64,000 nt of DNA, taken from positions 1-64,000 of the forward strand of contig QFPO01000011.1 of the NCBI GenBank assembly GCA_003241385.1. The letters are read 5' to 3'. Both the position numbers and the translations under genes were made by a program. This stretch comes from Rhodanobacter denitrificans (GTDB lineage: Bacteria; Pseudomonadota; Gammaproteobacteria; Xanthomonadales; Rhodanobacteraceae). Positions 26,040 through 37,200 of the stretch are shown here, in pieces. The notes under the pieces were generated by a model, which was given only the letters and a program-made list of their open reading frames with translations, was not told the DNA's origin and ran no database searches. Within the stretch, counting starts at the first letter, position 1, and every line of letters starts with the position of its first letter.

Positions 26040-26611
26040 GCGAGGCACATCCTGTTGAGCAACGGCGCGATCGCCTCCAGCGGCAGGCAGTGGTCCGCGC
26101 CGGCCAGCGCGAGCGCGCCCTCCGGCATCGCCGCAGCCTCCGCGGTCGCCGGATCCTGCACGATCGCGATGCCACCGCGCGCCCGCACGCGGCACAGACC
26201 GGCCGCCCCGTCGTGGTTGGCACCGGTCAGCACCACGGCCACCAGTCCGCCGCCCCAGGTTTCGGCGGCCGATTCGAACAGCACGTCGATCGACGGCCGC
26301 GAGAAGCCCACCTTCGCGTCGATCGACAGCGCGAACCGCCCGCTGCGCTCGACCAGCAGATGATAGCCCGAGGGCGCCACGTAGATGATGCCCGGGCGCG
26401 GCCGCACGCGCTCGCGCGCCTCCTCGACCGGCAGGCGGCTGTAGTGCGTCAGCAGCTCGCAGAAGATGCCCATGTCGCTCGAACCGGTGTGGCTGACGAT
26501 CACCATCGGCACCGGCAGCGCACCGTCCAGCCCGTGTAGCAGCACGTGCAGCGCGCGCAGGCCGCCGGCCGAGGTGCCGACGACGATCGCCTGGACCGGC
26601 CGGGCGCTCAT
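26036..26611 (-). CDS. Stand-alone CheB methylesterase domain
   Basis: A 191-residue protein that is only the CheB catalytic domain. The Ser of the triad is in VGTSAGGLRAL (~12), the His in IVSHTGSSD (~40), and the Asp in TGANHDGAAGL (~140). No receiver domain is present, so control must come from partners. It removes methyl groups from glutamates that CheR methylates. Overlaps of 4 nt on both sides (CheR 26608-26611, GGDEF 26036-26039) show translational coupling. Confidence 0.9.
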   Translation of the reverse strand: MSARPVQAIVVGTSAGGLRALHVLLHGLDGALPVPMVIVSHTGSSDMGIFCELLTHYSRLPVEEARERVRPRPGIIYVAPSGYHLLVERSGRFALSIDAKVGFSRPSIDVLFESAAETWGGGLVAVVLTGANHDGAAGLCRVRARGGIAIVQDPATAEAAAMPEGALALAGADHCLPLEAIAPLLNRMCLA

Positions 26612-27444
26612 CGGTCGCGCACCGCCCGCCGGTAGATCCGCGCGCGCCGGTTGACCGGCACGTAGTCGCGCGCAGTGGCCGCCATCTCGAGGTTCTCGCG
26701 GCTGCCCAGGCACAGGAAGCCGCCGCGCACGAGGCTGTCGCGGAACAGGCGCAGCACGCGATCCTGCAGCGCGTCGTTGAAGTAGATCAGCACGTTGCGG
26801 CACAGGATCAGATGCGCCTCGCAGAAGACGCCGTCGCATACCAGGTTGTGGTTGGCGAAGGTCATACGCGCCTTGAGCCGTTCGTCGAACTTCATGAAGT
26901 CGTAGCGCGCGTGGTAGTAGTCGGCCAGCGAACGACGGCCGCCGGCAGCGAGGTAGTTCTCCGAATAGGCCCGAGCGTCGCGCGCCGGAAAGATGCCTTC
27001 CTGCGCGCGCGCCAGCGCCACGTCGCTGAAGTCGGTCGCATAGATCTGCGCGCGCTCGTAGAGGCCGGCCTCCTCGAGCAGGATCGCCAGCGAGTAGACC
27101 TCTTGCCCGTACGCGCAGCCGGCCTGCCAGATGTTGATGACCGGGTAGGAGGCCAGCATCGGCAGCACTTCGTCACGCAGGGCACGGAACACCGACGGAT
27201 CGCGGAACATCTCCGAGACCGGCACCGACAGGCCGGCGACGACGTCGGTGACCAGGCGGTCGTCGCGCAGCACGCGCGCGGTCAGATCGCCGATGTGCGC
27301 GCTGCCGGTACTGTGGACGAGGCCGAGCACGCGCCGCTTCAGCGAGGCCGGGGCGTAGTCGCCGAAGTCGTAGCCGTGCCGCAACTGCATCGCCCGTACG
27401 AACAGTTCGACCTCGATATCCTCGATGTCCGCCCTTCCGCGCAT
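26608..27444 (-). CDS. CheR-type protein-glutamate methyltransferase
   Basis: A 278-residue protein. The N-terminal helical domain (~1-75, Y-D-F-x-x-Y-A-x-x-S-L-K-R-R-V) precedes the SAM-binding domain: NIWQAGCAYGQEVYSLAILL (usual G-C-S-x-G-E-E, here with A and Q), YATDFSDVALARA and ILCRNVLIYF. In classical chemotaxis CheR methylates receptors; here the likely substrate lies in the kinase or partner proteins. It starts 3 nt after the kinase stop. The Glu-to-Gln change in the G-x-x-x-G-E-E motif (GCAYGQE) is common in this subgroup. Confidence 0.9.
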   Translation of the reverse strand: MRGRADIEDIEVELFVRAMQLRHGYDFGDYAPASLKRRVLGLVHSTGSAHIGDLTARVLRDDRLVTDVVAGLSVPVSEMFRDPSVFRALRDEVLPMLASYPVINIWQAGCAYGQEVYSLAILLEEAGLYERAQIYATDFSDVALARAQEGIFPARDARAYSENYLAAGGRRSLADYYHARYDFMKFDERLKARMTFANHNLVCDGVFCEAHLILCRNVLIYFNDALQDRVLRLFRDSLVRGGFLCLGSRENLEMAATARDYVPVNRRARIYRRAVRDR

Positions 27445-27447
27445 CGC

Positions 27448-31116
<3,669 letters not shown>

Positions 31117-31221
31117 CGTCCCACTCCCCGCGTCCGTCCGGGCGGCAAGTAGATCACGGAACCGTTCTTCGTACGTGCTTGATCACAGGGGAAAAAGTAC
31201 CACTGTGACAGTTGTTCAATA

Positions 31222-31689
31222 TTACGCGCGTCGATTTCGACGCGAACCCGGCGCCGGCGCGTCCGCGCCCGCTTCGGCGCCGGCGCACCACGCCCCGATC
31301 GCAGCGCCGAGCAACATCGCAGGCAGCCCCAGAACCCCGCACCCTGCGACGAAGATGACCGCCCATACGACCAGCAGCCATCCGCCCGCCGAGTGCCGCA
31401 TCAACGCCATCTGCGCCGCCAGAACGGCGATGCCGACCAGGACGGCATACAGACCGACGCAGGCGCCCTGCCAGCGCCATTGCGCAACCTGCCTCGTCGC
31501 ATGATCGAACACGCGTGCCGCGATTGGACCGGCGGACACGGCCGCGACCGCCAGCGGTATCCACACCAGGATCGGCTCATCGATGCCCAGCAACGCCAGC
31601 GCGGGAGCGGCAAACCGCAGCAGCAGGCTTCCCGCCGTCGTGAAGAAAACCAATCCGAACAGCACGAACATGAGCGGGGGATCACGCAT
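31222..31689 (-). CDS. Hypothetical four-helix membrane protein
   Basis: A 155-residue protein of unknown family. It has about four hydrophobic segments, the first LMFVLFGLVFFTTAGSLLLRF and the last two within WLLVVWAVIFVAGCGVLG and LPAMLLGAAIGAW. The tail is Ala-rich and basic (GSRRNRRA). The start at 31689 is one of several possible ATGs (also 31671). It lies 106 nt upstream of the kinase gene, same strand, but a separate promoter region intervenes. Confidence 0.5.
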   Translation of the reverse strand: MRDPPLMFVLFGLVFFTTAGSLLLRFAAPALALLGIDEPILVWIPLAVAAVSAGPIAARVFDHATRQVAQWRWQGACVGLYAVLVGIAVLAAQMALMRHSAGGWLLVVWAVIFVAGCGVLGLPAMLLGAAIGAWCAGAEAGADAPAPGSRRNRRA

Positions 31690-32108
31690 CACGAAGGATG
31701 TCCCGGGCGGCGCCTGGCCACCGACCAGGAGGCAAAGCATATCGTGTGAAGGCCGGTTCGGTGCGCGCGTCGGCGGACCGCCGCCGGACGACTCGACGTC
31801 GAATGAGCCCGCCGTGCGCGGCACGACGAGGTCTCTCCGCCGCGACCGCGCGGTCCCTGGACGGTGCCGATGTCGCACATCCCGAGGTGCGGGCGAGCCT
31901 GATGCATCCGGGCGAGTCTGGTCGGATCGGCCGAGCTGACGCCGCTTCGAGTACGTCCGCTTGGGCGCGGCGACGGGCGTGCAGGCTCGAGCGATTTTGC
32001 GCCTACGGTCATGCCGCACGGCGCACGGGAACGATGCCGGGTGCCTTGCCGGCGGCCGGGTGCCGATCTCGCGGAAGAAGCGCCTCGCGGGCCGCTCCCG
32101 GGGCTGGC
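31690..32108. other. 419 bp with no recognisable gene
   Basis: Open frames here look like GC-rich noise (Arg/Pro/Ser-rich on both strands). I see no RNA, repeat or terminator. Confidence 0.4.
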
Positions 32109-32462
32109 TCAGCGGCGCCCGAACATCGAGCGGCCCTTCGCGCTGGGCGTGGGTGCCGGCTGCGGATGCAGATTGTCCAGCAACTGGCTGAGGTCGACCG
32201 GCCGCAGGACGCCGTCGCCATACAGATCGAGCTTGCCACGCGCCGTGCGGGTCAGGGCCGCATGGTCCAGATAGACCTCGCTGCCGATCGCGGGCTTGCG
32301 TTGCACGCTGCACAACGCCCGGTCGAGCGTCAGGGTGCTCGTCCCGGACTTGCGCCACGGCGAGTTGGGCACCAGACGCTTGACCATCACGCTGTCGAGC
32401 TTGACGAGGACGGTATCGCCGTCGATCGCGATGCAGCTGCCGATACCGATGTCATAGCTCAT
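32109..32462 (-). CDS. Hypothetical protein
   Basis: A 117-residue soluble protein, not recognised. The N-terminus is a beta-rich stretch (IGIGSCIAIDGDTVLVKLDSVMVKRLV). The middle contains YLDHAALTRTARGKLDLYGDG. The last 25 residues are Pro/Ala-rich and basic, ending MFGRR. No signal peptide or membrane segment is present. It lies 58 nt behind the next unknown gene on the same strand, which suggests an operon of two. Confidence 0.5.
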   Translation of the reverse strand: MSYDIGIGSCIAIDGDTVLVKLDSVMVKRLVPNSPWRKSGTSTLTLDRALCSVQRKPAIGSEVYLDHAALTRTARGKLDLYGDGVLRPVDLSQLLDNLHPQPAPTPSAKGRSMFGRR

Positions 32463-32520
32463 GTCGGCCTCTGTTCGCCGGAAGGATGGGGGCCGAACCG
32501 CGGGCCGTAAAATTCGCCGA

Positions 32521-32793
32521 TCAGGACAGACGCACCGACGAGAAGATCGCGATCAGACCCGATCCGCTCAGCAGCTCGCGCAGCCGATCCTCGACCGCAT
32601 GCACCTGGATCAGCTGAGGCGGACCGCACAGCAGATAGACCGGCACGCGCTTGCCGAAACCGGCATCGCGCACTTCACGCTGGACCGACACGTCGCGCGA
32701 TCCGCTGGCCCGTGCCCACAGCTTGCGCAGCGCCGCCGGGCCGATGCTCTGGTTGTCGCTCAGGCGAAACTGGAACAGGGTGCAGTGCCGCAC
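32521..32793 (-). CDS. Hypothetical protein with GTG start
   Basis: A 90-residue protein of unknown family. I place the start at GTG 32793 because AGGA lies 5 nt upstream and the protein-like composition begins there (RHCTLFQFRLSD). Upstream frame codons to 32877 read as noise. It contains LRKLWARASGSRD and FGKRVPVYLLCGPPQLI and ends in a hydrophobic LIAIFSSVRLS. It is probably co-transcribed with the 117-residue gene downstream. Confidence 0.45.
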   Translation of the reverse strand: MRHCTLFQFRLSDNQSIGPAALRKLWARASGSRDVSVQREVRDAGFGKRVPVYLLCGPPQLIQVHAVEDRLRELLSGSGLIAIFSSVRLS

Positions 32794-33185
32794 GTCGTCC
32801 TGCCGTCTGGCGGCTGTCCAGTATGCGCCTTTTATCGGAGCGCTGCCGGCGGGGTGCCGATCCGCGCTGGCCGACAACCGGCATGCGCGTGCTTATCGCT
32901 ATAAGTATCAATCCATTACGGCGTGATCGTCGCCGACCGATCGCCCCGCACGGGGAACGGGACGGCACCCCACGCGCCCGGAATCGCGGCCACCGGCTCA
33001 CGTGCGGGCATCGACGCCGTGACCTTGTCCGGTCCGGGAGCGGCGCTTCCACGCTCCACGATCTCTCCTCATTGCCTGCGCGGCGCTTGCACAGTACAGG
33101 TCCAGCCTGGGTCGTGCGCGGCATGCGCCGAGCCGCGCTCGCCACCTCATTCGCGCCCCAGCCGCCCTTCGCCCGGGAGAGTCCG

Positions 33186-33812
33186 ATGTCCAAGCCCCGT
33201 CCGCTACCGCTGCTCGGCAGTCACCATGCCTCGCTGACCGAGACCGTCCGCGTCCTGCAGGAACGCCGCCGCCTGCTCAGATGGTTCGGCACCGCCGGCG
33301 CCGTCGCCCTGCTGCCGATGCCGTCGCTGGCCTGCACGCTGATCCCGTCCGAGACCGAAGGCCCCTACCCCGGCGACGGCACCAACGGCCCGAACGTACT
33401 GACCCAGACCGGCATCGTGCGATCGGACATCCGCCCGAGCTTCGGCGCGTCCGGCACCGCGGTCGCGCCCGGCACGCCGATGAGCCTCACGCTGCAGCTG
33501 GTCAGCACCGCGACGAGCTGCGCACCGCGCGCCGGTGCCGCCGTCTACATCTGGCAGTGCGACGCCAGCGGTCGCTATTCGATGTATTCATCGGGCGCGC
33601 AGACCCAGAACTACCTGCGCGGTGTGCAGGTCAGCGACGCCGACGGCGAGGTCACGTTCACGACGATCTTCCCGGGCTGCTACCCCGGCCGCTGGCCGCA
33701 TATCCACTTCGAGATCTACGACTCGTTGGCCCAGGCCACCTCCGGCCATAACGCCGCCCGGATCTCGCAACTGGCCCTGCCCGAAGACCTCTGCCGCCAG
33801 GTCTACGCGTAG
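33186..33812 (+). CDS. Exported intradiol ring-cleavage dioxygenase-like protein, ended early by TAG
   Basis: A 208-residue product of the intradiol dioxygenase family (protocatechuate/catechol type, non-haem Fe3+). The N-terminus carries a twin-arginine-like signal (RRRLLRWFGTAGAVALLP). The family motif SETEGPYPGD, the VYIWQCDASGRYS segment and the iron-ligand region FPGCYPGRWPHIHFEIYD (Tyr and His-x-His) are all present. TAG at 33810-33812 ends the frame just after LPEDLCRQVYA, where relatives continue. The same frame goes on for 65 more sense codons (see next entry). It is either a nonsense mutation or readthrough. Confidence 0.75.
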   Translation: MSKPRPLPLLGSHHASLTETVRVLQERRRLLRWFGTAGAVALLPMPSLACTLIPSETEGPYPGDGTNGPNVLTQTGIVRSDIRPSFGASGTAVAPGTPMSLTLQLVSTATSCAPRAGAAVYIWQCDASGRYSMYSSGAQTQNYLRGVQVSDADGEVTFTTIFPGCYPGRWPHIHFEIYDSLAQATSGHNAARISQLALPEDLCRQVYA

Positions 33813-34010
33813 AGCTCGCTGTATCCGGGCAGCGCGCAGAACTTGAACGGCGTGTCGCTGGCCACCGACAACGTGTTCCGCGACGACGGCGCCGTGTACC
33901 AAATGGCGACGGTCTCGGGTAGCAACGCCGACGGTTACGTCGGATTTCTCGAGGTCGGCGTGGCGTTGTCGGCGGAGGCGATCTTCGCGAATGGCTTCGA
34001 AGCCGGGTGA
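33813..34010 (+). pseudogene. In-frame C-terminal continuation of the dioxygenase after the amber codon
   Basis: Sixty-five sense codons follow the TAG in the same frame up to TGA at 34008-34010. They encode family-like sequence: SSLYPGSAQNLNGVSLATDN, then VFRDDG, MATVSGSNADGYVGFLEVGV, and the end EAIFANGFEAG. Related dioxygenases have the block N-L-x-G-x-S-L-A-x-D-x-V-F here, so this is true former (or current) coding sequence. The I-F-x-x-G-F-E ending recurs on exported proteins of this bacterial order (from memory). Confidence 0.65.
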
Positions 34011-34036
34011 ACACTTGTCATGACCGCCCAAAGGGA

Positions 34037-34162
34037 TTAGGCCACGGCAAGGTCCTCGAGAATTGACATAAAATTAATAACCGACCGAGCCTTATGAAGG
34101 CAACAGTGAGCAGACAGCACATCTAATCTCAACACCCAATGCTGCACAACATCATTCATCAC
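34037..34162 (-). CDS. Possible 41-codon ORF overlapping the RHS companion gene
   Basis: A short frame starts GTG-ATG (34162) inside the end of the 46-codon ORF and runs 41 codons to TAA at 34037. It encodes MNDVVQHWVLRLDVL, an AHCCLHKARS segment and ends ILEDLAVA. I do not recognise it and codon bias gives little support. It is listed because it is the only other frame in the AT-rich tail behind the RHS gene. Confidence 0.2.
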   Translation of the reverse strand: MMNDVVQHWVLRLDVLSAHCCLHKARSVINFMSILEDLAVA

Positions 34163-34292
34163 ATGAACCGACCGTATAGTCCCATGCCCCACCTCGGTCT
34201 AAACAAGAATCTATCTCTAAGAATCTCATAACGAAACCAACAAAAATTATCGACATCAGCACTATTGATAAAAAAGCCAACTTCTTCTTCAC
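34152..34292 (-). CDS. Small single-helix membrane protein, candidate RHS companion or immunity protein
   Basis: A 46-codon frame begins with GTG at 34292, 2 nt past the RHS stop, and ends with TGA at 34152. The product has a Lys-rich start (KKK), one hydrophobic helix (LAFLSIVLMSIIFVGFVM) and a short outside tail with CLDRGGAWD and a second Cys near the end (GSCDE). The C-L-D-x-G-G-x-W pattern with a closing Cys recurs in tiny proteins of this order (from memory, unverified). Its tight spacing, AT-rich codons and the complete helix argue that it is real. An immunity or anchoring role for the RHS protein is inferred. Confidence 0.6.
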   Translation of the reverse strand: MKKKLAFLSIVLMSIIFVGFVMRFLEIDSCLDRGGAWDYTVGSCDE

Positions 34293-34294
34293 AA

Positions 34295-37200
34295 TCAATA
34301 CCTAGACGGCAAGCCGTTAGGACGAAAGTTTGCACAAATCACCGTGCAAGATATGTCAGAGCCATTTTGAGCACCATCGCGCCCGTGCCGATTGGCCACT
34401 TGATCAGCCTCTGAACTGGCAACAGAGTCATTCTTAATATTTTGATCAAACCACTCGCGCAGGTCGCTTATACGACACGCATGTGAAAAACCACAAGGAC
34501 CACACCTGACCGCCTCACAATTCGCCTTACAATGAAAATATTTATCCGATAGCTTCCAGTTTGCTCTCCTCATATCCATAAAGTTTTTCATAAAGACTTT
34601 ATTGGCGCACTTATTCTCTGCTCCACACAACTCCGCTTCAGGATCAGGCACAGGGAATGTCCATGGCCCCACACCTTCTAGGCCCGCAGGATCAATTCGC
34701 GTAAGCGAATTAGAGGATACATAAGAATACGTATTAATTCCTCCCACAAGGCCGAGTGGATCACTCTCCACGTATCGCCCCGTACCGGGCTCGTAATCCC
34801 TGAAGTAGTTGTAGTGCAGCCCCGTCTCCGCTTCGTAGGTCTGGCCCGGGTAGCGCAGATCGAGCGTGAGCGCGCCGCTCGCCGGCAGCGTCGGCGCGTG
34901 CTCGCCGAAGGCCGTGCCGAAGAAGTTCCAGCGCCAGCGCCAGGCATTGGTCGTCGGGTTCACCGCGACACGGGGCGTGCCCAGATGATCGGCCTCCAGG
35001 TAGGCGATACCCGAGGCATTGGCGACCGCCACCGGCACGTCGTCCAGGTACACGTACTCCTGAAACGCATTGGTACCGAAGCCGCCCGAGCTCTGCACGA
35101 AGCTGTGCAGCCGCTTGCCGCTCTCGTCGTACAGCACCTCCTCGCGCGTGAGGTCGCGCAACTTGTGCACCCGCTCGCCGCGGCCGTTGTAGTGATAGCT
35201 GATCTTCTCGGTGCCGACGGTGAGTCTGGCCAAGCGATTGCGATCGTCATAGCCCATCGGTGAGGCGAACGGCGCCGAGGTCAGATTGCCGTTGGCGTCG
35301 TGGCTGCGACCGACGCCGCCGACACTGGCCAGGCGGTGGCTGCCCGACGCGTAGGTATAAGCCTGTGGTGAACCGGTGCCGACGGTCTTGCTCAGGCGGT
35401 CGCCGGTCGGCCCGTACGTGAAGGCCTCGATCGGCGTGGCGCCGGCCGTCGAGCCGGTCAGCCGATACAGGCGATCGTAGCTGTAGGTCACCTGCGGCGA
35501 CCCGCCGATCACGTCCGTGCCGTCGACGATGTTGCCCATCACATCGACCGTCAGGTCCATCTTCAGACCGTCGACGTGGCTGCTCTGGATCGCGTCGATC
35601 GCGTAGTCCTGATCGTAGGTCCGGGTCAGCGTGCGCCCGTTGCCGTAGGTCAGCACGTTGAGCGGACCGAACGGATAGTACGCCGCGCCACTGACGACCG
35701 TCTGCGGGGTGGCTACCGCGCTGGCTTTCCAGGTGATGCCGCTGATCTGACCGATCGCATTGCGCGTGTAGGTCGCGATGCCGCCACTTGGATAGGTCAG
35801 CGTGGCCAGGCGATCGGCCTTGGTCCAGGTGTAGCTTGCGACCATCTGGTTCGTCGTGGCGCTCATCGCCTGCGTCTTGCGGGTGACGTTGCCACGCCGG
35901 TCGTAGCAGTACGTGGTCGTGCCGGTCTCTTCGGTGATCCGCGTCAGCCGGCCGGCCGGATACGAGCCGCTGCAGCCGGTCGTGCCATCCGGCTGGTCGT
36001 AGGCATAGCTCGTATCGAGGGCACTGGTCGGATAGCTGATACCGGTCAGGCGATTGAGCGCATCGTAGGTATAGGTGGTCACGATGCCGCGCGCATCGGT
36101 CTGGGTGCGACGGTTGCCGGCTGCATCGTAGGTGTAGGTGGTGCTGCCGGTATCCGGGCTCGAGAGACCGGTCTGATCGTTCAAGCCGTCATAGGTATAG
36201 GTCGTGGTCAGGCCGTCCGGATCGGTCACGCTGACCAGGTTGTCGCGGGCGTCGTAGCCATAGCCGGTCGTCGAATCGCGGGTGGCGAGGTCCGGCCCCA
36301 GGTAGTCCTGGATCGTCTGCGTCAACCGGTTCAGCGGATCGTAGCTCTGCCGCGTTTCGACGCCGAGCCCATCGACGACCTGGGTCGGATTGCCGTTGCC
36401 GTCGTATCCGCCCAGCGTCGGCCAGGTCTGCGTGGCCTGGTTCTGCGCGTTGATCTGCGAGGTCAATTGACCGAGCTGGTCGTAGGTCCGCCGCAGCGTC
36501 CGCTTGACGACGCTGGCACCATTGCGGGTCTCCTCGACGACGCGGTTGCCGGCGCCGTCCAGACAGTTGGCCGTGCCGACGCCGCCGGGACAGTAGTCGA
36601 GCGTGTTGCCGAGGTTGTCGGTGACCGACAGCAGTCGATGCGCCGCGTCATAACCGTAATCCAGATAGCTGCCGTCGGGCTGGGTCACGCGCGTGACGTT
36701 GCCGACCGCGTCGTAGGCCAGCGTCGTCGTCGCATCATCGGTCGACGGGAACCCGCTGGCATTGGCGCGTACGGTCCGTGTCGCCAACCAGCCGCGCGGG
36801 TGGTAGGTGAAATCGGTCAGCGTGCCGTTGGCATCCTTGCCGCGCGTGATGCGACCGTTCTTGTCGTAGCTGACGGTTTCGACGACCTGGCCCAGCGCAT
36901 TGGTGACCTTCCACAGATCGCCCTTGCGATAGGTGCAGGCGCCCGCGCTGGAGCAAGTCGGATCGTCGGCCGCGCGGTACGTATACGTCGTCACATCGTC
37001 GAGACCGCCCATACCCGTATCCGTGCTCGCGCGCGGGCCATTGACCGACAGCAGCAAGCCGACCAGCGGGCAGGTACCGAGCGTCACGTCGGCCGATTCG
37101 CAGTAGGTCATCACCGTGCGCCGCACCTTGGCACCGGCCGGCGGCGCCGTGGTTGCGCTGCAGGTGTAGGCCATCGCAGCCGCGTCCACGGGATCGATCT

